From: Porodaedalea pini
Lineage: Eukaryota > Basidiomycota > Agaricomycetes > Hymenochaetales > Hymenochaetaceae
Direction of reading: 5' to 3'
Length of the DNA stretch: 64,000 nt
NCBI GenBank assembly: GCA_002794775.1
Contig: NBAY01000028.1
Location: 186,001 to 250,000, forward strand
Shown piece after piece: positions 49,195 to 59,079 of this stretch. The translations under genes were made by a program, and so were the position numbers. Under the pieces are notes generated by a model that was given only the letters and a program-made list of their open reading frames with translations, made no database searches and had not been told where the DNA came from. Positions within the stretch are counted from its first letter, which is position 1. The number at the start of each line of letters is the position of its first letter.

Positions 49195-50556
49195 TGTCAG
49201 AACTCAAACTTTTCCCTTTTCCTTTATTATTTCCCTTTAACATTTCTTTTCTTTTAATCACTCCATTTCCATTATATTTAATCATCTTTTTAATCATTTC
49301 CCACACTCCCTTACACCTGACCTTCATTCATCTCATTCTGCTTGTTTATGTAATCTTAGATAATATAGTCTCACAGACATTGCTATAAGAGAGACCAGGA
49401 ATTGCATGAACTCCTTGTTCTGCTCTCTCTCTTACCTCCATGACGACCTAGGTGAGACTCGTCCCTTCTGTATTAGTGTATGCTGTATTAATCCTCTTAC
49501 CTCTGTGATGAAGCTTGAGTAAGCATGTCCCAATGTAGAGCCATGCTGATTGTCCCATCACTGCTGATCAATCCAGAAGCACTCGAGAACAGGTTCTGAT
49601 GTGTACCAATCAGTACTAGACTGAATCTGATCAGTCTGGTTTCGAATCAGAACCTCACGATCACATCAGTAACATGTTACACAATCTCCAAAAGCAGACT
49701 AGAATGTACCAGAGATCTTATCTGGATAATCAGGGATGCAGTCACATGGAGCATACACTCGAGATGCGTACTGGACTGCTGTCCAACGATGGGAGTCACA
49801 TACTGATTGGATGATCTGAGTTCTGGTAGAGCACTGGTATGGTCGGACGCTATGTGGATGTTTTTTCTCCTTATGATTTATGTTTTTCCTATGTTCTTCT
49901 GAATTCTATGCCCTCTATGTGCACCTCTATGACCTATGACTTTTCCTTTTGACTTCTCTATGTTTCAACAGATATGCACATTATGCCCATATAGAAATTA
50001 TTAATTGTAGATAGATCTTTGGACTTAGTATAAATATGCACCCCATGTTGTAGGTAGAGGACAAGTCAGTTCTACCACAGAGTCTCCCTCAGACAGGGTA
50101 ACTTGAGTGCAATTTGTCTTAGTTCTCGTAAACCTTGTAGTTGTTCCATCTTCATCTTAGCCTCTCGTCTCTCGAAAGTGCCACACATCTCTAGTTCTGT
50201 AACTTGAATCTCACCGCTCACAGTAATCACATTGTACCAGTGTTGATTATCTGTATGTACCATCTCCATACTGGTCAAGTCCAGACCCAACTGGAGTTTC
50301 CGATCTCAGTTCTCAAAATTGACACATACCAATGCATACTGAAGTGTACTGACACATACTGGTATGTGGACTGATCCTACTGCAGTCAACCCCTAACCTC
50401 CCAGAGTACATGATCACATCCCCAAAAGGACCACTGATCCCAGACACCCCTAAGTCAGGATCTACATTGAGTTCTCGCTTGAGTTATAGCGCGTCCCAGA
50501 CAACAGTCAGCTGAGGCCTGCCCAGTTTGAGTCATCTCCTGAACTCCCACCTAACA
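49195..50556 (+). mobile_element. Inverted solo LTR with CCAGT target duplication and a nested insertion
   Basis: The ends TGTCAG and CTAACA are those of the Gypsy LTR read in the opposite orientation to the copies at 34075 and 39972. CCAGT precedes (49190-49194) and follows (50557-50561) it, a proper 5-bp target duplication. No internal region exists, so it is a solo LTR. Its middle is interrupted by about 940 bp (roughly 49529-50467) whose edges read AATGTAG and CTACATT. Confidence 0.78.
49529..50467. mobile_element. Unidentified ~940-bp insertion inside the solo LTR
   Basis: It splits the LTR between a TGTCCC and a GAGTTC motif. Edges are AATGTAG...CTACATT, a possible short terminal inverted repeat. 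The minus-strand frame at 50072-50290 has no domain I recognise. Exact borders uncertain by a few bases. Confidence 0.5.
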
Positions 50557-50596
50557 CCAGTGGTGTTCCCAGCAAAGCTGGGAACTCCAGGGCTGG
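50557..50596 (+). mobile_element. Helitron-like 3' terminus (unit D, second half)
   Basis: After the duplicated CCAGT comes a hairpin (GTTCCC 50565-50570, GGGAAC 50580-50585), then CTCCAGGGCTGG and a T, as in unit A. Removing the LTR restores a continuous unit-A-like end. Confidence 0.6.
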
Positions 50597-50639
50597 TTAA
50601 GTCTATCTATGAATTGAGAAGCAATTTAAACCTAGGAAA

Positions 50640-51712
50640 GCCTACAAGTGGTTGTTGAGATATAGCTGCGCAAAGTTGCTAAAAATTTTGCCATTTGGGG
50701 GCTAAAATGCACAGAAAACCTATCTTTGTACACTATAGTAATGAAGAGTATGAGTTCCCTGATACAGCTATTTTATAAAATATGTAACTCTGTTTGCTGG
50801 AATCAATATTTTGTCATTTGATGGAACAAGAGGAAGTGATAATAAAAAGTCCTTTGCAAGGATAGAAACATGTATAGGGGATTGTCACTTCAGGCACTAG
50901 TACTACTATCACATGTGTTTATCCTTTGTCCTCACAGTTCTCTTCAGGCCCAGTGCCTGCTACTTACCTTTTATCTTAGCTCTGACTAGTATAATACAAA
51001 ATGCTCATAGACTGTTCTGTTCACTGTGCTACAGATATTTTTCTCCAAATGTTCAATGTTGACAAGATGAGTGCAACAGTTGAATACAATCGTAGGGCTG
51101 CTGGTACAGGTCAAATCTATCCTGAAGGGATCTAAACATGTATATACCCCATTTGAAAAGGGACAAGGTTATGAAGGTCATTTTCTGGAAGACTGTTTAT
51201 CTTTACTACCACTACTAATATGATCCAGCACCTTCTTGACATTTTTTATTTCCTTGTGCTGGTCTTTGTCAGGCATGTTCAAAATGCCATCAATTGAGGG
51301 AATGAATCTCGGTGTCAATACTGTTACTTGGTTGGCTAAAAGTGTAGCAGGGCTTGGATCAGGACGTTGATCTGTGGAAGATAACCAAGTGCTAAGCACA
51401 AGATGGCAATTTGAACCATTACATTAACATACCCCGAGTATTGTTCGATCCTTGCTCAGATGCCATTGTCTGGTAAAGGGAGAAGTGTTGACTTGTAGAA
51501 TGGAGAGGATATAATCAATAAGAGGGCATTATTTATAGTCTCCACCACTTGCTTCATTAATATAAACTTGGTTTGTGGGAATTTCAGGTGGAATTACATA
51601 TGAATTTGGATGCAATTAAAATCAGAAAATGGTTGCTGAGATACACATAACTGCACAAAGTTGCTCAATTTTGCTATTTTGGAGCTAAAATGCACACACA
51701 ATATCCACTTAT
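50640..51712. repeat. Direct repeats flanking the second small gene
   Basis: About 75 bp at 50640-50720 (TGGTTGTTGAGATATAGCTG...GGGGGCTAAAATGCACAG) recur in diverged form at 51635-51712, about 1 kb apart, on either side of the small gene. The segment between (about 50740-51560) is homologous to 22560-23480. Confidence 0.55.
51178..51466 (-). CDS. Small two-exon gene, copy 2 (unknown function)
   Basis: Exon 1 (51466-51433) encodes MASEQGSNNTR; exon 2 (51371-51178) follows a 61-nt intron at the same codon phase as in copy 1, giving 75 residues. The tail SSGSKDKQSSRK matches copy 1; the middle (TLLANQVTVLTPRFIPSIDG, then a Lys-rich helix) does not. Preserved start, intron and tail with a diverged middle suggest either recombination or selection on the ends. 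No domain recognised. It lies between two diverged direct repeats. Confidence 0.55.
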
Positions 51713-51729
51713 CAGGTTTCCCTAGTTTA

Positions 51730-53735
51730 CAGCCATTTTCATAAGTCCTGCGACATGTGCATTTCACGTGAAATGAGCCACGTCTGAGCCAAAACGTCGA
51801 AAAATAGAATAAATGTTGATTTTCTCTGTAAATTCTGCACAGTACCTGCTCATTAAGTACTCAAAAAATAGGCATGGTTCTCAGGAGCAGAAATATGTAA
51901 AATAGGGAGCAATACATTGACTGTGTAGGTGGGTGGAGATCAAACAAGTGCAGCCAGTCTGTTCTCTCATACATTTCCACTGAGATTCAAAAATTATGGC
52001 TCCCCTACATCTACCTATAAAATTCTTTCCCATGACTGTAAATTAAGTATATGACTATACAAACAGCTCCTGCAAGTCTGAAGCCAATCCATGCAGTATT
52101 CATGGTGCAGCAGCAAGGTTTGTGTTCCACTTTGAGCTCTTTCCACCTTCCTCTTCTCACAACAGGTCTTGCAGCACGGGCGAGAAGACCGCTAAGATTA
52201 TGATTCTTTTTGTGTAATTATCGGACACATAAAAGCCATCTTCCCTGCAAGTTTCCTGTCCATTCGCTTTGTGCTTCGACTGCTACGCTCAAATTTCTGT
52301 GCATACTACCAACACCTGTGAGCACGTGAGCATGTGTTAGCCAAGCCACCACCATGCAAACACGAAAGCCAACACTCTACTTCCTCCTCCTCTCAGGTTG
52401 TTCCATGATGGTTTCAGGCAAGGCGCTCTCAGATGATGCAAGACACATCATATTCAGACTGTATCAGTCACGACTCTTCACCATGCATGACCTGGCCAGG
52501 GTAATAGATATCCATCAAGCAACAATCCACCGAACTGTTGCTCAACACGAGTGCATGGGGCATTTATGACAGGAGGGCACGAGGACTGGAAGACCAAGGT
52601 TGCTTGATTATGCGGATACACAGGTGAGTGCATTTTTTGAATTGTAATGACTCGCTGTGGCTAACTGAACTATAGTATCTCTTGAGCACGATAGAGCATC
52701 GCAAGGACCAGTACTTAGACGAGGTGAGGGAGGAGCTGGAAAGGGTAACAGGCAAGAAGGTTTCGGACACTACAGTATGGAGGTCTCTGCGCTGGGCTGG
52801 GTTCACTCTGAAGACAGTGCGGTGATGCTTATGGCTTCGCATCAGCAAACTTACTCTGCTCAAGATATTGAAAAGGGCACTTGAATGCAGCGAGTCTGCT
52901 CGGCTCCGGTACACATTGAGAATGGGATCTCAATATGAGGCAGAACAGCTCATCTTTGTCAACGAGAGCACATGTGACCGACGTACCTTCTTGAGGAAGA
53001 AAGCATGGGCTTTGTAGGGTTATCAGGCATGTCGGAAAGTGATCTTTACATGGGGAAAAAGGTGCGATGCTTACCTTTATGACTGCAGATCTGACTGCTT
53101 GCCTCTTCTAGGTATTCGATCTTGCCTGCAATCACTTCAACTGGCATGCTTGACTGTACAATACTGGAAGGATCCTTCAATGCCACCTCCTTCTCTGCAT
53201 TTATCAGGGATCTCTTGGACCACATGCAACCTTGGCCAGCCCAAAACTCTGTTGTGGTGATGGACAACTGCACAATCCACAAGTCACTGGAAATCCACGA
53301 ACTCATTGAGTCAAGGTCCGTCTATTTTGACCTGTCGTGCTGCAATGCAGGGCTCTTACTGATCTGACTCTGCACAGGGGCATGAAGCTGGAATTTCTCC
53401 CTGTGTATTCTCCAGACTTCAACCTGATTGAGCTGGCATTCTCTCTGCTGAAATCTCGACTTCGTTGGGTCAAATTCAGTGATGAGGAAACAGACGCTTT
53501 GGTATTCGCGAAGCTTTACGGTGAAACCATGTCTATCAGTGCTGCAGACTGTTGTGCTTTCTATCATCATTGCGGTTATCTCTGTTAGTGTCGGGTTTCT
53601 TCATTGAGTGGATACAGGCTTCCTTGTCACTGTCTCAACTGGTCCAACAATGTAATATATTCTGTCTATATGATGTATGCATAACTACTGTTCCTTGATG
53701 TGAGAAACATCCTCCTGCACATATCGAACGATACG
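51730..53735 (+). repeat. Left inverted arm of element 2
   Basis: Pairs with 59030-61034. The inner border lies within the 3' end of cargo gene Y', whose last codons (RYVQEDVSHIKEQ) are therefore part of the arm. Confidence 0.82.
52354..53588 (+). pseudogene. Tc1/mariner-IS630-like transposase, left copy (inactive)
   Basis: A helix-turn-helix start (HDLARVIDIHQATIHRTVAQ), TGRPRLLDY linker and DDE domain: LIFVNESTCD where the first catalytic Asp is Asn, SVVVMDNCTIHKS (second Asp) and YSPDFNLIELAFSLLKSRL (Glu kept). The gene seems to have introns at about 52624-52677, 53061-53112 and 53315-53380. A TGA at 52567-52569 replaces the CGA kept in the right copy, and another stop follows LKTVR. Inactive as it stands. 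Confidence 0.83.
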
Positions 53736-55485
53736 ATTGAGTAACCCAATGCTTGCCTCCACTTGAGCATCAATAACCATCTTCTTGAGCCTTCCAAATT
53801 CTAAGTAAGCCAAGTCATCCAAGCATTTAACATCATTGGCCTCGAAAACAGGTAGCAGAGACCTGTATTGGTAGTCATCGTGGCCTCTCTCCATGTCATC
53901 ATGCAATGATTCAATCCAATTCCAAACAGAAGGGTAATCGTGTGGCCTGCGCTCAGCTATCACCTGGTTATGCATTTTGTAGTGCTGGGCAATGACCGGC
54001 TGGTTGAAAGGTTGCATTGGCACTACAGTTGCCACTGTTCTGGCTGTCACAGGAGCACTGTTGGGGAGGGATGTTGTAGGCCCAGTTGCTATGTCAGAGC
54101 CAGTTCCTGCACTGGCATTGTCAGCTGCTTTCCACTGCTTGTCCAATACTTTCAGTTGCCCCAGTACTTCGTCCACTTTGACTCCGGGAGTATTCTTATA
54201 CTGGACAAAGTATGCTTTTAGTCCGGTGAGATTGTGCTTTGTCAATGGACTCACAATCAGTTTTGCATGTTCAACAAGATGTTTGTTGGAATACATAAGA
54301 TGGTCTTTTGACCCTCTTATTTTACCACAGAGCCTGCCGTTGTGTTTATCGCATTTGAACGCTGCTGTGATTTGCGCCATAATCTGTTCGAGTGCAGCAT
54401 CGTAAGCTTCCTTAGCACCGGTGACCCCTGAAGGAGTCGCATTCGTTCTAGTCGCACTTTGCTGTTTATTGCTGTTCCCATTGTTCTCACATGTATTCTT
54501 CACTGCATGTCAGGAACCACTTTATATATCAAATACTATAGATGAACCTGATTACTGAGATTCCAAATGACAATTCTGGGGTTTTCGTTACCTCGTTTCT
54601 TCTTCTTTTCAGCTGCTTGATGCCTGTGAACTCGTTTGAACAGCGCATCCAACTGGTCTTGTGTATTCAAATATTCTGGTTCAAGCTTTGTCCCAGACTT
54701 CACAGACCAGCAAGCTGTGTAACCAAGTTGGTCAAATGTAGAACGGCCCCGGGTGATTGAAACCGCTTCATTGATCAAATCAGCCAGCGACATCTTGAAG
54801 TTGATCTTCATGTCTCGCACGCCAGTACCGTCATGAATTTTTACCATGACTTCCAGTTCGGGCTTTTTCTCTGCAGCAGGTGTCAATGTGATCCATCCAT
54901 AAGCTTTTGCATGTCCAAGGGAGAGAGTATTCCAGTCCACATACTCGCCAGCTATACTTTTCTTAGCCACAGCCTTAGGCAACAATGAATGGAGGTTTTG
55001 TACCATCATCAAGATGGAAAGAACGCTCATCAGGCTTGTCAGAGGAGTCAGGAATTTCATCGAAGGCCGATCTGTCATCATCAAAACCCTGTGTTTCATT
55101 CATAGTGTCATTCAAGCCAAGTCCTGAAGCCCAAACAATGTCCGCAATGGATATATCCCCCTGATCTTCAGGCGAATGCTCCTGTTCAACTGTATCCTTG
55201 TCATTGCCCTTCTTGCGCAGCTATGGGCATGAAAACCAGTCAGAGAGAGCATTTGCATCAAATTTCACAACTCACAGTTCGGCAGGTCGGCTTTGCTGTT
55301 GTAGCATATTTCTTCCCACTCGATTTCGACTGCTTTTTTGCGGGAGTTTCAGGGACCTGATTGGGGACTTCATTTTTCCTGGGGTGACCAACAGGGCGTT
55401 TCTTCATCTGCACAGCTAATTCCGCAGCTAGTTCTTCACCGTCTTTGAGTTTTTTGGACTTCTTTCTGACACGTTGAGGTGGCAT
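53685..55485 (-). CDS. Cargo gene Y' of element 2 (AT-hook / Cys-His family, apparently intact)
   Basis: Starts MPPQRVRKKSKKLKD, with an AT-hook-like KRPVGHPRK. An intron after PTCRT leads to an acidic exon (DQGDISIADIVWASGLGLND). A 51-nt intron then leads to GEYVDWNTLSLGHAKAYGW and a compact domain (LEVMVKIHDGTGVRDMKINF...PRIVIWNL) that could be a ubiquitin- or PB1-like fold. A third intron (GTAATC...CATGCAG) leads to TAAFKCDKHNGRLCGKI (C-x2-H-x6-C), a linker and a helical end, YVQEDVSHIKEQ. With these splices I find no internal stop, unlike its homologue Y. A nuclear DNA-associated role is inferred from the hook. The family is abundant but uncharacterised in agaricomycetes, to my knowledge. 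Its 3' end lies in the inverted arm. Confidence 0.68.
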
Positions 55486-55865
55486 CGTAGGGTCAGGAAA
55501 AGAAACGCAATTTGATTTCACTTAGAGCATTGGATATTTTTGCTTACCAAATATTTTGGTACCTAAGCCTCCCGAAAGATGTCGGCAACCTCTACCTCCT
55601 TCATGACTATTGCTTTCATGCTGACTGAGCCATTGTGGACCAGGATTGAAGGTAGGGAACTGGCTATCCCAATGCGGCAAGAATACAAAAGGAGGGTTCA
55701 GGGCATCAAAATGCACTGGTCTCATCTTTATCTCTTGTCCTTCTCCTCCCATCCCCATCAGTCTTGCTCTCCCACCTCATCGCTCACCCCTATAAGTACC
55801 CATTGCTATGGAAGGACAAGCTGGATGGCATCCTATGGATCCTTCCAGTGACATAGTCATAGTTA

Positions 55866-58631
55866 ATGGTATGGAATAGATTGCCACGTTCTAAGTCTTT
55901 GGTGGCTTACAAACAGGCATTTTGTGTAGCACCTAGTGAAGTTCATGATCATGAAGACACCATGGAAGACTCTGAGCAGTTGCAAGAGGTGCTATCTGGT
56001 AAGCATATGTCTTCCCTGGTAAGTTCCATGGGCCCTTCTGACGTGACGTCAGATGAAGTTTCTTCTGAAGGACCTGCAGAGAATGATTCAAAAGGAAAGG
56101 GAAAGGAAGTGGCTTGAGAGAGTTCAGGGGAGGAATCTAGTCATAGTAGCTGTAAGTACTATTTATACAATTGCTGCGGGATCGTCCTGATGCATCTGTG
56201 CACTATTTTTCAGTGTCCGAAAGTGCAGCACTAAAGAAGCAGCTCGTTCAAGCGAAGGCATCACAGTCCTATGACAAAGTTGTGGTAATTGTGGAGGCAG
56301 CTGTTGCTAAGCATGGTCAGATTGAGGAAAAGTCAAAGTGACGTAAAAAACGTCTTCACGCCAGAAAAAATTATGATTCTCTCTTGGCTAGGATAACCCA
56401 ACTCAAGTCACAAATCCACACAAGTGAGGCCACCATGCTTCAAACTGTTCAAGATGTTGCTGCAGCCAACGAGGCACATTCTTTGGAGGCCCAGGTCGGC
56501 CTTCTTTTTGTCACGGATCGGGTTAATATGTTGGAGGAGAAAAATGAACAAAGCAAAATCAATGCGCATTGAGTAGAAGATGAAATACGTGGTGTACTTA
56601 GTCTTCATACGGATGCTATTCTTGGGGTAAAGCTCCTTCTCTAGTATCACTCTACTTGATTCTCACATTCTGATTTAAGAGCCTGAAGTGGCAGATAAGT
56701 TGCACCTTCGAAAATTAATCGAGGAAGGAAAGATTATACTCCTTATGGGATTCAGTGTTGCGGAGCATGTCCTGCAGATTTGCTACTGCTCAGGAAACAC
56801 TTCAAATAATGAGGATGTCCGCAAGCCTAAAAGGATTCATTATTTCATCCCAATCGACCACCCTTGTATTCAGGAAAACACAGTGTATGACCCGTGGACA
56901 TACAAACGGGTCTTGAGGGACCTTGTGCAGCGCGCTCAAACCCCAAAGGCAGGCCCTGGTGTGCCCTTCGAGGCATTCAAATCAATCACCAATATAACAG
57001 AAAACCACGCATTTGATCTTGGGCAACTCTATCCGAAGTACGACAGAGAGAAGGTAATCCAAAACTTGCATGACTTGTTAGCTGCTTTTATGCATGCTCA
57101 TGAACGGCCGAGTTTCTGGGAGATGAACACTTTGCTTTCCTTTGCCGTGAGAGTGGAACAGGCAGGATATGGAGATTGCAAACCTTTCTGCGACCAGGCC
57201 CAATACAACGATGCGGACACCCTTGTTCTGGCGGAAGTTATTAGGAGCGGACTTCCATAGGCATCTGAGATATCCATGGAGCTAAAGGGGAAACCCGAGA
57301 CTATGAGCAAAATCGAGAGTTTCGTGGGCCACGAAGTGATGTGGATTTTCAATCAGTATCAGCAAAAGTCTAAAAAGAGTTGGCCTAAAAGAGGCTCTGC
57401 TCACTACTCCACACACTCTTCCCAACTCTCCAATGTGGGCTCTACCCCTTGCAATACTGTATTGGGTGCGCAATTTGATTTGAAAAAGAGACTTACGTGT
57501 GATTCTGTCAACCGAATCACATACGTACTTCGTCTCGCCTTCAGGCAATGAAAAGAGGATGTGGATATCTTGTTTAGCGCTTCCCCGATACCACAACTGG
57601 AGGGACCGGAAAAATATGATTTTAAGTCAGCCGATAGTCGAATGAGAGAATATGCCGGTCTTGTTGTGGATCCTTGTAATGAAGCAAGCTTGTCGTACGA
57701 AGAACTGGACGCCCGAGTACTTCTCGCAGAGGCCAGTGCGCCAGTGGGCAGTGTGAAGCACTTGCTATGCAGGAATCTTAGGGCGTATATGCCTTTCATC
57801 AAGGACCTGTCTGCGCTATCGGCAGCTCTCAAGCTCTTGGAGGACGGAATTGCCGACATTCTATTGCGGGAAGATGCCTATGACTCACTCGTAGTTGCGT
57901 TACATGGAGGTGCCCATGATATGTCCGAGCCTGTGGAATCTTACGAAGCTGCAATAAAGGCATTGGAGGAGCGTGGCATTTCACAGGGGCAGTTTAAGGA
58001 GTGTACTCCACATTTCAGAGCGATTTTGGCCATCCAGCAGGGAATCAACATGCATAACAGTATCCCCGACAGACCTATAAGCATAGGGTTCCCCCTTCCA
58101 CATGTGGACAATGCAGTGCGATTCAGTGAACAGGAATCCAGTGCATTGCAATCCTATCTGTCATCATCTGCGAAATCATTTTGCAAGTGTCCCGCTGACA
58201 ATCATGCCCTTACGATGAGGCTAGAGAAAAAAAAGAATCGATCGGATTACCTGCATGACGAAGGCCCCTCTAATTCAAGGGGAGGCATGGCTTGTGGAGA
58301 CACGTCCCCGCCATCCCCCCTCACTTCGTCCTCGCTCCAGCCAGGCCCCTCTAATTCATTTAATGCTGAAGGGGAGGCACGGCTCATGGAAACACATCCT
58401 GGTCCCTCCTCACTTCGTCCTCATCCCAGCCACCTCCCCCCGCTGACTGACATCAGACTTATGAGAACTACAGAAGAGAGGGTGGAAGAGAGGGTAGAAG
58501 CAACCAGAAACGGAGACACGACTACCACTCTGGAAGAGAGGATAGAGACTACCAGAGACGGGAATACAGCTACTCCAGAAGAGGGGGTAGACGTGGACAT
58601 CACTGAGAGAGTTCCGGAAGAGTTGCTCTGA
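55866..58631 (+). pseudogene. Cargo gene X' of element 2 (unknown)
   Basis: Plus-strand segments in order: an acidic Ser-rich part (EDSEQLQEVLSG...), a coiled-coil region (56220-56580; AALKKQLVQAKASQSYDKVV), a longer folded-looking region (56688-57260; LRKLIEEGKIILLMGF, FIPIDHPCIQENTVYDPW), then 57561-58631 with NLRAYMPFIKDLSALSAALKLLEDG and a C-terminal repeat of the form EERVEATRNGDTTT / EERIETTRDGNTAT. Stops after KEVA, EKSK and INAH (TGA in each case) suggest decay, although some could lie in introns. The true start is uncertain; coding signal may begin near 55579. No known domain recognised. It diverges from Y' across a few hundred bases. Confidence 0.5.
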
Positions 58632-58949
58632 CATCACAACGATGACCTCGAGGCGTCCAAGGTGGTCACTGGAGCGGCGGTAATGAGGAGGGACTCAAGC
58701 GTGGATCAAATCGGTCTGAACAATCAGACACATGCTCTCGCATAGCCTCAAATCCTTTTGTCTACTATTTCCTTTTGTATTCCTCCTACTAAGTCTTCTT
58801 TCATACAGAAATACCAGGGTTTTGTATGATTAGTTGTGTAGAATGTACATTTTATTTATTCAATGATTGAAGTTTACTGCTAGAAAGTGACCATGATGAT
58901 GGAGTGCATGATGTTCCGCACCGCTCAACTCATTGTCCATCGCTACGAT

Positions 58950-59079
58950 AGCCTTTGGGCACGGCAAGACTGCATATGGTCCAAGAGCGAAGGATGCAGA
59001 GGTCGAGACAAGTCTTGCATTACTCACTCACACTGTTCGATATGTGCAGGAGGATGTTTCTCACATCAAGGAACAGTAG
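58950..59079 (+). pseudogene. Second 3' end of a Y-type gene
   Basis: The plus strand reads DAEVETSLALLTHTVRYVQEDVSHIKEQ in two parts before a TAG, nearly the same ending as Y' on the opposite strand. Everything upstream in the gene is missing. It marks where the right arm copied, or once belonged to, a Y-type gene. Confidence 0.7.
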
